Shown: positions 1 through 9,138, counted from the stretch's first letter. The stretch is 64,000 bases of DNA from Limisphaera sp049537155 (GCF_049537155.1 NZ_JBMVQZ010000011.1:62001-126000); one strand, 5' to 3'. Numbers and translations are program-made. Notes: generated by a model not told the origin, from the sequence alone.

Positions 1-669
1 TCCGACATCATCGCGTCGAAGATCATCCCCTGCACGTTGGAGTTTCTCGACCGGACGACCCTTCATTGTGTGGAGGCTCATGCGCATGTGGGCCTGCCGC
101 TGGACTGCGAGGCGGTGTTGTTGATGGAGACGGACGGGCACCCGGCGGCCGTGCAGGAGGAGGCGGCCCGGATGGAGGAGATCGCCCGGCGCAACGGCGC
201 GCGCGAGGTGCGCGTGGCCGGGGACGATGCCGAGGCCCTTCGCCTGGCGGCGGCCCGGCGCAATGCGTTCTCGGCCCTGGCCCGTGTGGCCCCCACCACG
301 ATCCTGGAGGATGCCACGGTGCCGCGAAGCGAGTTGGCCCGGATGGTGCGTTTCGTTCAGGAGGTGGCGCGGAAGTACAATCTGCGGATCGGCACCTTCG
401 GGCACATGGGGGACGGCAACCTCCACCCGACCTTTCTCACCGACGAGCGGAATGCCGAGGAGATGCACCGGGTGGAGGCGGCGGCGCGCGAGATCTTCGA
501 GGAAGCCATCCGCCTGGGCGGCACGATCACCGGCGAACACGGGGTGGGCCTGGCCAAGAAGCCGTTCCTGCCCCTGCAGTTGAATCCGGTGGAACTGCGG
601 GTGTTGAAACAGTTGCGGCAGGTGCTGGATCCACACGGGATACTGAACCCCGGCAAGATGTTCGACTGA
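1..669 (+). CDS. FAD-linked oxidase C-terminal part (GlcD-like), left-truncated
   Basis: The frame is open from base 1, so the gene begins outside the window and about 222 C-terminal codons are present. GHMGDGNLHP and GGTITGEHGVG are the hallmark C-terminal motifs of the FAD-oxidase C domain found in glycolate oxidase subunit GlcD and D-lactate dehydrogenases; the histidines in these motifs lie near the flavin and substrate. The family oxidises 2-hydroxyacids such as glycolate or D-lactate, passing electrons to a partner subunit or quinone. Which substrate applies cannot be decided without the N-terminal half and the upstream neighbours. The ending NPGKMFD is typical, so the 3' end is intact. 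Confidence 0.88.
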   Translation, partial: SDIIASKIIPCTLEFLDRTTLHCVEAHAHVGLPLDCEAVLLMETDGHPAAVQEEAARMEEIARRNGAREVRVAGDDAEALRLAAARRNAFSALARVAPTTILEDATVPRSELARMVRFVQEVARKYNLRIGTFGHMGDGNLHPTFLTDERNAEEMHRVEAAAREIFEEAIRLGGTITGEHGVGLAKKPFLPLQLNPVELRVLKQLRQVLDPHGILNPGKMFD

Positions 670-803
670 GGCGGGCGGCGCGGGCGGTGTGGTCGGGCGG
701 TCGGGGTTGTGCTGCCGGCGCTCGAGCTTGCCATTGCGCCTGCGGCAGGGGCGTCCCATAGTGGGAGGCCGGGCCGCGGCCGTCCGGGCGCGGTCCGCAG
801 TCT

Positions 804-1892
804 ATGCCTTTTACAGCAGCAGAAATTGCCCGGCATCTGGGTGGTGAAGTGATCGGAGACGGGTCGGTCGTGCTCCACCGGTTTGCGCCGGCGGATCGGG
901 CCGAGCCCGGTGACCTGACATTTGCGGAGAACGAGGTGTTCCTGGCGCGGGCCGAACAGGGTCGTGCCTCGGCGATCATCGTGGATCGGCCGGCACAGTC
1001 CTCCAAGACGCTCATTCGTGTACCCAACGCGCGGATCGCGTTTGCCAGGGTGCTCCCGCTGTTTTTCCCCGAAACACGCCCCGAGCCGGGGATCCATCCG
1101 ACGGCGGTCGTGGGCGAGGGTGCGCGGGTGGACCCGACGGCCCACGTGGGGCCGTGGTGCGTGGTGGGCGCGCGGGCGGTGGTGGGGCCGCGCTCGGTGT
1201 TGTGGGCGCAGGTGTACGTGGGCGAGGATTGTGTGTTGGGTGAGGACGTCTGGTTGTTTCCGCAGGTGGTGCTGTATCCGCGGACGCAACTGGGCGCGCG
1301 GGTCCGGATCCACTCCGGCACGGTCATTGGCAGCGACGGTTTCGGGTATGTACAGGATGGTCCCGTGCATGTGAAGGTGCCGCAAGTGGGTTGGGTCATC
1401 ATTGGCGAAGATGTGGAGATCGGCGCGAATGTCACGGTTGACCGTGGGGCGCTGGGGCCGACCGTGATCGGGCGCGGCACAAAGATCGACAATCTGGTGC
1501 AGATTGCTCACAACGTGACGGTGGGCGAACGGTGCCTCATTGTGGCCCAGACCGGCATTGCGGGGAGTACACGGTTGGGAAACCACGTGGTTCTGGCCGG
1601 CCAGGTTGGTTTGGCGGGGCACCTGAAGATCGGAAACCGGGTGAGTGTGGCGGCCAAGTCCGGCGTCATGCACGACATCCCGGAGGGCCAGAAGTGGATG
1701 GGCATCCCTGCGCAACCGGATCGGCAGGCCAAGCGACAGATCGTGGCTCTGCAACAACTGCCCGATCTGCTCCGCCGGGTGGCCGAGCTGGAAAAGCAGG
1801 TGGCCAGCCTGCAGGCGGCGCTGGGGGGGCAGCGACAGGATGGGCCGGCGGGTTCGGAGAATCCGGCTGTCCCGCCGGGGGGCGGGTCCTGA
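804..1892 (+). CDS. lpxD: UDP-3-O-acylglucosamine N-acyltransferase LpxD
   Basis: This 362-residue protein should carry out the third step of lipid A synthesis, N-acylating UDP-3-O-acylglucosamine with a hydroxyacyl-ACP in the cytosol. Residues 1 to about 100 match the uridine-binding N-terminal domain (MPFTAAEIARHLGGEVIGDG start). Residues about 100-300 are a long run of hexapeptide repeats that form a left-handed beta-helix. The catalytic histidine lies in IAHNVTVG (H236; the E. coli equivalent is near 239). The C-terminus has a short helical segment (ELEKQVASLQAAL), as in other LpxD trimers, then a loose Pro/Gly tail. Length is slightly over the usual 340. The other lpx genes are not adjacent. 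It shows that the organism makes lipid A. Confidence 0.95.
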   Translation: MPFTAAEIARHLGGEVIGDGSVVLHRFAPADRAEPGDLTFAENEVFLARAEQGRASAIIVDRPAQSSKTLIRVPNARIAFARVLPLFFPETRPEPGIHPTAVVGEGARVDPTAHVGPWCVVGARAVVGPRSVLWAQVYVGEDCVLGEDVWLFPQVVLYPRTQLGARVRIHSGTVIGSDGFGYVQDGPVHVKVPQVGWVIIGEDVEIGANVTVDRGALGPTVIGRGTKIDNLVQIAHNVTVGERCLIVAQTGIAGSTRLGNHVVLAGQVGLAGHLKIGNRVSVAAKSGVMHDIPEGQKWMGIPAQPDRQAKRQIVALQQLPDLLRRVAELEKQVASLQAALGGQRQDGPAGSENPAVPPGGGS

Positions 1893-1939
1893 AGTGTGCC
1901 GGCGGAGGGTTTGCTGCGGTCTTTCGTCGGAACGCTTGC

Positions 1940-4075
1940 ATGATTGCCGTACTCGATCCGCTGGCCGAGGCGAACGACCTGGTGGCGCAGGTCGAGGCGA
2001 TTTTCTCTCCGCATGGTTTGCTGGCCCGGGCGCGGAATTTCGAGTACCGGCCGCAACAACAGGCCATGGCCGTGGCGGTGGCGCAGGCGTTGGTGCGGGG
2101 GGAGAGTCTCCTGGTGGAGGCCGGCACCGGTGTGGGCAAGAGCCTGGCCTACCTGATCCCGGCCATTTTGTTTGCGGTGCGGCACCGCAAACGGGCCATC
2201 ATTTCCACCCACACCATCAATCTGCAGGAGCAGCTCATCCAAAAGGACCTGCCCTTGTTGGAGAGGATCCTGCCGGTCAGGTTCAGCTACTGCATGCTCA
2301 AGGGCCGGGCCAACTACCTTTGCACCCGGCGGTTGCACAAGGCGTGGGAGCAGGCCCACGCGCTGTTCACCTCGCCCGAGCAGGCGGAGCTGGAGCGGAT
2401 TCGCGACTGGGCGCAGCGCACCGAGGACGGCAGTCTGTCGGACTTGGAGCCGCAACCGGATCCGAAGGTGTGGGACCTGGTCTGTTCGGAACGCGGCCTG
2501 TGCGCGCCGCGGTTGTGCGGGGCCCAGTCCGAGTTCGCCAAACTGCACGGGGCATGTTTCTACCAGCGCGCGCGGCAGCGGATTCTCTCATCGGATGTGC
2601 TGGTCTTGAATCACACCCTGTTGTTCACGTTGGTGGGCGGGTGGGACGAGGAACCGCCCGACGGCGGCGTCCTGTTCAAGAACGATTTCGTGATCTTCGA
2701 CGAAGCCCACACGGTGGAAAACGTGGCCGCGCGGCACATCGGTCTGAGCCTCTCCCATGCCCAGGTGCGCTACACGCTCCAGCGACTTTGGAATCCGCGG
2801 ACGCAAAAGGGACTGCTGGCCACCTTGCGCAAGGGTGCGTCGGTGGCGTTGGTGGCCGAGGCGCTGCAGGCGGCCGACGCGTTTTTCCGGGAACTGGAGG
2901 CCGCCTGCGAGGCACTGGCTCGATCCTCCGGATCGGGCCGGCGCCACACCGGGGAGGAGGGCGAACCGGCCGGGGGCGCGACCTGGACGGAGCTGCGCAT
3001 CCGGCGACCCGACCTGGTGCCGGACCGGCTCACCGTGCCGCTGCAGCGGCTGCGCGAATCGGTGGGCGATCTCATCAAGGCCAGCGAAGATCGCGAGATC
3101 GGTGAGGAGCTGGCCGAGTGCAATCGCCGGCTGGGCGAGCTGCGCGAGGCGGTGGCGGTCTTTCTGAGTCAGAGCGCCGAGAACCACGTTTACTGGGTGG
3201 AACGCGCCGGCAAGGCGCAGCAGAACCTGACGTTGAACGCCGCGCCGGTGGAGGTGGCCGATTACCTGCGGGCCCGTCTGTTCCAGAGCGGCACGAGCAT
3301 CATCATGACCAGTGCCACCCTGGCCACGACGCGATGGGACCCGGGGGAGGCGGCGTCCGAATCGAGGGGACGAACCGGTCGCACGGCCGCGGCCGGAGGG
3401 GCCGGCTTGGAATACTTTGCCCGCCGCGTGGGCGGAGAATCAGCAGTCCAACTCCAGGTGGGCACACCCTTCGATTACGCCCGGCAGATGAAGCTGTACG
3501 TGGTGGCCAAGATGCCCGATCCACGCGAGCCCGGATATCGCGATGCGCTGGAGCACTGGATCGAGCATTTCATCCGCCAGACCCACGGCAAGGCCTTTGT
3601 CCTTTTCACCAACACGCGGCTGATGCACGAATTGGCTGCGCGGTTGGAACCCAAGCTGGCCGCACTGGGGATCGCCTGCCTGGTGCAGGGCACGGGCACC
3701 CCGCGCTCCACCCTTTTGGAACGGTTCAAGGAAGACGTGGACTCGGTGTTGTTTGGCACGGACAGCTTCTGGCAGGGTGTGGACGTGCCGGGCGAGGCCC
3801 TCAGCAATGTGATTATCACGCGCCTGCCCTTTGCGGTGCCGGATCACCCGCTGATCGAGGCGCGGATCGAGGCCATCGAGGCACGCGGCGGCAACGCGTT
3901 CCGGGAGTTTTCACTGCCGGAGGCGATCCTGAAGTTCCGGCAGGGCGTGGGCCGGCTGATCCGCACCAAGAACGACACCGGCATCGTGGTGGTGCTCGAC
4001 AACCGCATTCTGACCAGGCGTTATGGCCGGGCCTTTTTGGACGCCCTGCCTCCGTGCCCCATCGAGATCGTGTGA
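1940..4075 (+). CDS. dinG: DinG/XPD-family ATP-dependent DNA helicase
   Basis: The start is placed at ATG 1940 (MIAVLDPLAEAN), just after lpxD; a longer upstream reading would overlap lpxD. The 711-residue protein has Walker A AGTGVGKS (around residue 60-68), the helicase II box FDEAH (D254), and cysteines between them (CMLKGRANYLC, then further Cys) that fit the Fe-S cluster of XPD/DinG helicases. The C-terminal half carries GTDSFWQGVDVPG and QGVGRLIRT, the typical motifs V and VI. These are superfamily 2, 5'-to-3' helicases that unwind D-loops, R-loops and damaged DNA. A non-conserved Gly/Arg-rich stretch near residues 470-495 (SRGRTGRTAAAGGAG) interrupts the second core. No N-terminal exonuclease domain is present. 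Confidence 0.92.
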   Translation: MIAVLDPLAEANDLVAQVEAIFSPHGLLARARNFEYRPQQQAMAVAVAQALVRGESLLVEAGTGVGKSLAYLIPAILFAVRHRKRAIISTHTINLQEQLIQKDLPLLERILPVRFSYCMLKGRANYLCTRRLHKAWEQAHALFTSPEQAELERIRDWAQRTEDGSLSDLEPQPDPKVWDLVCSERGLCAPRLCGAQSEFAKLHGACFYQRARQRILSSDVLVLNHTLLFTLVGGWDEEPPDGGVLFKNDFVIFDEAHTVENVAARHIGLSLSHAQVRYTLQRLWNPRTQKGLLATLRKGASVALVAEALQAADAFFRELEAACEALARSSGSGRRHTGEEGEPAGGATWTELRIRRPDLVPDRLTVPLQRLRESVGDLIKASEDREIGEELAECNRRLGELREAVAVFLSQSAENHVYWVERAGKAQQNLTLNAAPVEVADYLRARLFQSGTSIIMTSATLATTRWDPGEAASESRGRTGRTAAAGGAGLEYFARRVGGESAVQLQVGTPFDYARQMKLYVVAKMPDPREPGYRDALEHWIEHFIRQTHGKAFVLFTNTRLMHELAARLEPKLAALGIACLVQGTGTPRSTLLERFKEDVDSVLFGTDSFWQGVDVPGEALSNVIITRLPFAVPDHPLIEARIEAIEARGGNAFREFSLPEAILKFRQGVGRLIRTKNDTGIVVVLDNRILTRRYGRAFLDALPPCPIEIV

Positions 4076-4159
4076 GGGTGGACGGCCCGGGATGGCACGC
4101 TTCGTAGTGTGACCGGGTTGTGACTTTGGCCGGTCGGTCACGCGGTTTACGATCGGGAC

Positions 4160-5050
4160 ATGGACATGGGTTTTCTGCTGCGGTTGTGGGCAACAGGGGT
4201 TTGCTCGGGTCTGATGAGTGCCCTGGCGGGAGAGCCGTTCGGTGCCGCGGCCGCGCTGTGCGAGACGGCGCGGCCACTGGTCATTGCCCACCGGGGGTTC
4301 TCGGCGGTGGCACCGGAAAACACGCTTCCGGCGTTCGAACTGGCGCTGGCGGCGGAGGCCGACCTCGTGGAGCTGGACGTGCACCAGACAGCCGACGGAA
4401 CCTGGGTGGTGATTCACGACGCGACCCTCGACCGTACGACCGACGCGGTGTCGCGGTGGAGCCGGCGAAAGGTGAAGGTCCGGGACGTCGCGTGGGAAGA
4501 ACTGCAGTCGCTCGATGCCGGCTTCTGGTTTCATCCGCGATTTGCGGGCACGCGGCTGCCCACCCTGCAGGAGGCCCTCCGGGTCATCCTGGCCGGAGGT
4601 GCGGTGCCCGTGATCGAACGAAAAGCGGGTAACCCGGCCGACCTGGCCCGCCTGCTGCAGGAGCTGGATGCAAGCCGCAGGGTGGTCGTGCAGTCTTTCG
4701 ACTGGCGTTTCCTTCGAGAATTTCACGAGCAGGTGCCGGAAGTGATCCTGGGCGCACTGGGACCCCCCTCCAGACTTCCCAACGGCGAAAGGCCGGCGAC
4801 GGATGAACCGAAGCGAGGCAGCGAACCCTGGCTGGTCCATGCCCGGCAGACCGGCGCGCGGCTTCTGGTCTGGGATCATCGTCACGTGGACGCCGGAGGG
4901 ATTCGCGCGGTTCAGCAGAAGGGATTCAAGTTCTGGGCGTATACGGTGAACGAGCCGCCGGAGTTTGCGGCAATGTTGAAGGCGGGTGTGAACGGTCTCA
5001 TCACCGATCAGCCTGCCCGGCTTTGGCGTTTCATGGCTCTGCAGCGGTAG
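4160..5050 (+). CDS. Secreted glycerophosphodiester phosphodiesterase
   Basis: The 296-residue protein begins with a hydrophobic stretch (MDMGFLLRLWATGVCSGLMS) that looks like a signal peptide, so it is probably periplasmic. HRGFSAVAPENTLPAF and VELDVHQTADG are the catalytic signature of GDPD-family phosphodiesterases, giving the His/Glu/Asp residues and the metal site; VIERKAG and a C-terminal WAYTVNEP segment complete the TIM barrel. The family hydrolyses glycerophosphodiesters such as glycerophosphocholine to glycerol-3-phosphate and an alcohol. It is transcribed alone, 84 nt after dinG and convergent with the gene at 5214-5717. Substrate is not predictable from sequence. Confidence 0.9.
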   Translation: MDMGFLLRLWATGVCSGLMSALAGEPFGAAAALCETARPLVIAHRGFSAVAPENTLPAFELALAAEADLVELDVHQTADGTWVVIHDATLDRTTDAVSRWSRRKVKVRDVAWEELQSLDAGFWFHPRFAGTRLPTLQEALRVILAGGAVPVIERKAGNPADLARLLQELDASRRVVVQSFDWRFLREFHEQVPEVILGALGPPSRLPNGERPATDEPKRGSEPWLVHARQTGARLLVWDHRHVDAGGIRAVQQKGFKFWAYTVNEPPEFAAMLKAGVNGLITDQPARLWRFMALQR

Positions 5051-5213
5051 GCGGTGTCGCGCGGGGTCGGGGTGCTGGGGCGCAATACTTGCCCGGGCTG
5101 TTAGGAACAAAGGGGTCCGCCTTGTGGGGCGCGGCTGCCATGCCGCGTGTCCACACAGGGAACGGCATCCTTCTCAGTCGCCCAGGGTCCGGAAAATGGA
5201 AACGGTGAGGGGT

Positions 5214-5717
5214 TCAAGCCCCCGGCCGGACATCGGGCTGATCTCGGTCGAGTGCGAGCGCGTGCCGGATCCGGTTGGCAAGGGTCTGTACTTCAGGGTT
5301 TTCCCGGCAGAGGGTTTCGAGGAAATGTCCGAACCTGCTGTCGCGGTCGTATCGCGGTCTGGCCTTCAGGGATTCGGGGTCTTCGGGGAGCCCGTAGTCT
5401 TGAGGATCCACGCCGCAGGCGGATGCGCACCGGTACAGCCACTCTTCCAAGCGGGGGCACAGGATGATCAGCCGCTGGCCCGGCACCTCTTCGTGCTGGA
5501 GAAGACGGAGCGAGGCGGTTTCCTTCACGCTTCTGTAGTGCTTCAACTCTCGCGGCTGGGCCGCTTGCGGGTTTTCATCCAGCAGACCCGGTCCGGCCTC
5601 GAGCCGACGAAGTTGGCTGATGATGTTGCCCGTGCAATGTTCGTGTCGGATGAGGCGTCTGGGTACGCCCAACGACCGCGCCAACCGTTCGTCAGCGTAA
5701 CACTCAAGATGGAGCAT
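5214..5717 (-). CDS. Small partner of a broken AAA ATPase, possibly TOPRIM-like
   Basis: A 167-residue protein whose ATG overlaps the stop of the upstream ATPase fragment (ATGA), so the two were translationally coupled. An acidic motif follows a beta-strand-like stretch (GLLDENP), and there is a CPRLEEWLYRCA segment. Small proteins placed after OLD/AAA_21-type ATPases often carry TOPRIM-like or DUF4276-like nuclease folds, and the spacing of the acidic residues here is compatible with that. This is inference; I do not recognise a precise family. The frame is intact although its partner is decayed, so it is either recently orphaned or still used. Its stop lies in a convergent junction with the gene ending at 5050. 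Confidence 0.6.
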   Translation of the reverse strand: MLHLECYADERLARSLGVPRRLIRHEHCTGNIISQLRRLEAGPGLLDENPQAAQPRELKHYRSVKETASLRLLQHEEVPGQRLIILCPRLEEWLYRCASACGVDPQDYGLPEDPESLKARPRYDRDSRFGHFLETLCRENPEVQTLANRIRHALALDRDQPDVRPGA

Positions 5718-6449
5718 CAGTCGCCTTCCAGGATGTTGGAGAGCCCGAGAAACGGGTCGGCTTCCCTGAGCCGCTGGATTTGCTCGTCGGTCAGGAGGGT
5801 GACCATGGTTTCATGGTCCTCGTAGCGGGTGGCGAACACGGCGACGTCCTGCCGGGGGGCCTTTTCGAGCACGGCCGCCGGGAAATAGGGATTGTGCGTG
5901 GCAGGGAAGGGATGCCGGGCTCTGCCCGGTCGAACTTCTTCAGCGGAGCGTAACGGTAGAAGCGGATCCACGACAGGCGCTGTGTGCCCGGTCCAAAACG
6001 TGGGTTAGCCCGAAAATCCAGGGTGCAAATCTGTTGTTTATTGATGTCAACGATGAACCGGCTGTTTTCGAACCTGATGGTCAGGGTGCCCGGGGAGGGT
6101 TCTTTCCACGCAATCTGAGTCGGTTCGTCCGTGAGTCCGTCGGAGAAAAGGTACTGCGTGAGGGGGGAGAGCGGACGAACTGGCTCAAGGGTGTCTCCGG
6201 CCAACCTGTCCACGACAACAGACCGAGGGCTTCCAGGATGTTGGACTTTCCCGTGTTGGGTTCTCCGATGAAGAGGTTGATCCGCCGGCAACTCAACTCG
6301 AGAGGACGAACTGATTTGAAACGCTCGATGGTCAACGACGTGATCGAGCCCGTGACGCAGTGTAGCAGGGGGCCCGGGGGAAGGACACGGTTTTCCTTTG
6401 CGGCTTGGGGCCCAGGGTGAGTGCCGGGCCGGGATGCGTGGTGCGGCAC
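5717..6449 (-). pseudogene. Decayed AAA/OLD-like ATPase (two frameshifts, internal deletion)
   Basis: Three reading frames in succession encode one ATPase-like protein. The N-terminal piece (about 6449-6215) has SLTIERFKSVRPLEL followed by the P-loop FIGEPNTGKSNILEALG, typical of SMC/OLD/AAA_21 ATPases. Around 6200-6225 the frame shifts and continues as DRLAGDTLEPVRPL and TLTIRFENSRFIVDI. Around 5905-5925 it shifts again to NPYFPAAVLEKAPRQDV and ends DPFLGLSNILEGD at 5717. Together only about 230 residues remain, whereas such ATPases are usually 350-450, and no ABC signature, Walker B or H-loop is visible, so the centre is missing. This ATPase class commonly belongs to defence systems; that role here is inference. 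The N-terminal boundary is uncertain because no convincing start codon precedes the conserved part. Confidence 0.72.
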
Positions 6450-6542
6450 ACCTCGGCTGCCGGAGGTTGGCGGTGGATGAGGGTTTCGTCAGGGCGGAGC
6501 CCGGGCGGTGTCCGGCCGGGGCGAATCGGAGGCGGGCCGTGT

Positions 6543-7595
6543 TCAGCAGATACGCGGCAGTTGTTCGCCGCTGAACATGTCGAGGATGCGCGGGGCACCG
6601 ATCCGGCTGCGCAGGGTGACCCGGCCCTGACCGCGTCCCTGGACCTGGCCGATGTGGGCCGCCGGCAGGTCCGGCTGGACCTCCCGGAGAATGGCGCAGG
6701 CGCGTTGGGCGTCCTTCGCGGCCACGACTGCGAGGAACCGGCCTTCGTTGGCGACATGCAGCGGGTCCAGGCCGAGGATTTCGCAGGCGCCCTGGACTTC
6801 TTCGCTCACGGGGATGGCGGCCTCGTCCACCTTGAAATCCAGACCTGTGGCCTCGGCCAGTTCGACGAGCGCACTGGCCAGGCCGCCGCGGGTGAGGTCG
6901 CGGAGGCAGTGAATCTCCACGCCACTTTCGATGAGGCGGAAGACCGGCTCCACCAGCGGCGCGCAATCGCTGGTGATGGTGGTTTCGAAGGCCAGGCCTT
7001 CACGGACGGCCATGATGGCCATGCCGTGCCGGCCGACGTCGCCGTTGATGAGGAGGGCGTCGCCGGGTTGGATTCGGCCCGGCCCGACATCCAGGCCGGC
7101 CGGGATGCGGCCCAGGCCGGTGGTGGCGATGTACAAGCCGTCGGCGCGGCCGCGGTCCACGACCTTGGTGTCGCCGGTCACGATCGGCACGGCGGCGGCG
7201 GCGGCGGCCTGTTGCATGGATTCGACCACGCGGCGGAGGGTGTCAACGGGCAGGCCTTCTTCGAGGATGAACGCCGCCGAGATGGCCATGGGCCGGGCCC
7301 CGCACATGGCGAGGTCATTGAGGGTGCCGTTCACGGCCAGGGTGCCGATGTCGCCGCCGGGGAAGAAGAGGGGCCGCACGACGTAGGCGTCGGTGGTGAA
7401 GGCGATGCGTTCCGGACCGAGGCTCAGTGAGGCGCCGTCGTGACGTGTGGCCAGGGCGGGATTGTGGAAGGCCGGGAGAAAAACTTCCTCCAGGAGGCGG
7501 TGCATCAGGCGGCCGCCTCCGCCGTGGGCCAGGAGGATGTTTTCGTAACGGCTGATCGGCAGGGGACAGCTCGTTCCCAAAGGAGTTTCGTTCAT
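6543..7595 (-). CDS. hypE: [NiFe] hydrogenase maturation protein HypE
   Basis: Start chosen at ATG 7595 (MNETPLGTSC), giving 350 residues, close to the family norm; a longer reading to 7634 adds an unconserved tail. The N-terminus has LLAHGGGGRLMHRL, the AIR-synthase-like ATP-binding fold follows (GDTKVVDRG, LINGDVGRHG), and the protein ends in PRIC. That C-terminal cysteine is the hallmark of HypE: it receives a carbamoyl group from HypF and HypE dehydrates it to thiocyanate, the cyanide donor for the NiFe centre. The gene lies downstream of hypC and hypD in one direction. hypA, hypB, hypF and the hydrogenase structural genes are not in this window. Confidence 0.96.
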   Translation of the reverse strand: MNETPLGTSCPLPISRYENILLAHGGGGRLMHRLLEEVFLPAFHNPALATRHDGASLSLGPERIAFTTDAYVVRPLFFPGGDIGTLAVNGTLNDLAMCGARPMAISAAFILEEGLPVDTLRRVVESMQQAAAAAAVPIVTGDTKVVDRGRADGLYIATTGLGRIPAGLDVGPGRIQPGDALLINGDVGRHGMAIMAVREGLAFETTITSDCAPLVEPVFRLIESGVEIHCLRDLTRGGLASALVELAEATGLDFKVDEAAIPVSEEVQGACEILGLDPLHVANEGRFLAVVAAKDAQRACAILREVQPDLPAAHIGQVQGRGQGRVTLRSRIGAPRILDMFSGEQLPRIC

Positions 7596-7673
7596 GGCCG
7601 GATCGGTATGCGGTTGGAGGTGATGCCAGGGCAAGCCCGCTTTCGAAGGTGCGGGGAGCGGAGCCGGAGGCGT

Positions 7674-8777
7674 TCAAGTTGCGGGCACGGCCGGGACCCG
7701 CCGGTAACGGTAGTAGGCGGCACAGGCACCCTCGCTGGAGACCATGGTGGCGCCCAGCGGATGTTCGGGGGTGCAACGCGTGCCGAATGCGGGGCATTCG
7801 ATCGGTTTTTTCCGGCCCTGCAGCACCAGGCCGCTGATGCACTCGCCGGAGTCGGGTTGGGAGGAGACGGCCAGCTCGAACCTGCGCTCGGCGTCGTAGT
7901 CCGCGTACGTGTCGCGCAGGCCCAGTCCACTGGCCGGGATGCGGCCGAGGCCGCGCCATTGTCGGTCCACGATCTCGAAGACCTCCTGCATCAGGCGCTG
8001 GGCGGGCAGGTTGCCTTCGCGGCGGACGGCCCGTGCGTAGGCGTTTTCCACCCGTGCCTCGCCGCGCTCGAGCTGGCGCACACAGCGGTAGATGCCCTGC
8101 AAGATGTCGAGCGGTTCAAATCCGGTGACGACCATGGGCACACGGAATTGTTCGGCCAGTGGCTCGTACTCGGTGTAGCCCATGACGGTGCAGACATGAC
8201 CCGCGGTGAGGAAGCCCTGGATGCGGTTGTCGGGGGAGCTGAGCAGGGCCACGATGGCCGGAGGCACGCGCACGTGGGAGACCAACAGGGAAAAGTTCTT
8301 CAACCCGAGCCGCCGCGCCTGGAGGACGGCCAGCGCGTTGGCCGGGGCGGTGGTTTCGAAGCCGACGGCGAAGAATACGACGTGCCGGTCCGGGTGCCGG
8401 CGGGCCAGGGCCACGGCATCCAGAGGACTGTAAACCATGCGCACGTCGCCGCCGGCGGCCTTGACGGACAGAAGATCTTCGCGGCTGCCCGGCACGCGCA
8501 GCATGTCGCCGAAGGAACAAAAGATGACCTCCGACCGGCGGGCCAGGGCCACGGCCTTGTCGATCAGTTCCACGGGTGTGACGCAGACCGGGCAGCCGGG
8601 GCCGTGCACCAGCGTGAGTCCCGGGGGCAGCAGCTCATCCAGGCCGAATCGGACGATGGCGTGGGTCTGGCCGCCGCACACCTCCATGATGACCCACGGG
8701 CGGGTCTGGCATTTCCGGATGGCTTCGACCAGGCGTTGCACGCCGGCCGCATCGCGGTACTCATCCACGTACTTCAT
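7674..8777 (-). CDS. hypD: [NiFe] hydrogenase maturation protein HypD
   Basis: ATG 8777 (MKYVDEYRDAAG) is used, giving 367 residues; an upstream extension reads antisense-like through hypC. The family cysteine motifs are all visible: EVCGGQTHAI, GPGCPVCVTP, FCSFGDMLRVPG, and near the C-terminus ECPAFGTRCTP with a final EGACAAYYRY that supplies 4Fe-4S ligands. HypD is an iron-sulfur scaffold that, together with HypC, assembles the Fe(CN)2CO unit of [NiFe] hydrogenases in the cytosol. Its start lies inside the end of hypC (17-nt overlap), so expression is coupled. 78 nt separate it from hypE. Confidence 0.97.
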   Translation of the reverse strand: MKYVDEYRDAAGVQRLVEAIRKCQTRPWVIMEVCGGQTHAIVRFGLDELLPPGLTLVHGPGCPVCVTPVELIDKAVALARRSEVIFCSFGDMLRVPGSREDLLSVKAAGGDVRMVYSPLDAVALARRHPDRHVVFFAVGFETTAPANALAVLQARRLGLKNFSLLVSHVRVPPAIVALLSSPDNRIQGFLTAGHVCTVMGYTEYEPLAEQFRVPMVVTGFEPLDILQGIYRCVRQLERGEARVENAYARAVRREGNLPAQRLMQEVFEIVDRQWRGLGRIPASGLGLRDTYADYDAERRFELAVSSQPDSGECISGLVLQGRKKPIECPAFGTRCTPEHPLGATMVSSEGACAAYYRYRRVPAVPAT

Positions 8778-9057
8778 CGGGGCCAAAAGAGTCCCGGGGA
8801 GGGCTGGGTCCCGGCGACGCGAGTTCTTCCAGTTCCTCCATCTGGCGGAGGTATTCGAAGACCTGACGGGCTTCCTGCTCGTCCACGACGCTGAGGGCCA
8901 TGCCCACATGCACGAGGACGTAATCACCGGGCTTGGCCTCGGGCACACAGGCGAGGCTGACTTCTTTGACCACCCCGCCGAAGCTCACCCGGCCCGTGCG
9001 TTCCAGCGGGTCTTCCCCGCTGATGCTCAACAGCTTTCCCGGTACCGCCAAACACAT
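8761..9057 (-). CDS. hypC: [NiFe] hydrogenase maturation chaperone HypC
   Basis: ATG 9057 gives MCLAVPGKLLSI, the invariant HypC/HybG N-terminus in which Cys2 (exposed after Met removal) binds the iron centre. The 98-residue protein has the OB-fold signature GDYVLVHVGMAL near residue 60 and a Pro/Gly tail (ASPGPSPPRDSFGPDEVRG). HypC shuttles the Fe(CN)2CO group from HypD to the large-subunit precursor. It is first in the C-D-E order and overlaps hypD by 17 nt. An 81-nt gap separates it from the stop of trpB upstream, so read-through from trpB is possible. Confidence 0.96.
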   Translation of the reverse strand: MCLAVPGKLLSISGEDPLERTGRVSFGGVVKEVSLACVPEAKPGDYVLVHVGMALSVVDEQEARQVFEYLRQMEELEELASPGPSPPRDSFGPDEVRG

Positions 9058-9138
9058 GGTGCCTGCAATGTAAGGCCATGAGCGGGGGCTTGGCAAACGT
9101 GGGGACTCCGCCCGGGCCCGCTCCTTGTGCGCGGCGGT

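Noticed and set aside
1532..1939. Upstream extension of the helicase frame through the end of lpxD.
   Set aside because: Composition is Gly/Arg-rich and unlike any helicase N-terminus; ATG 1940 gives a standard DinG start.
5184..5235. A tRNA-like T-arm (GGTTCAAGCC) with flanking GGTCCGG/CCGGAC.
   Set aside because: The pairing arms are only about 45 nt apart, too short for a tRNA, and no anticodon or D-arm fits; the segment is the 3' end of the minus-strand gene 5214-5717.
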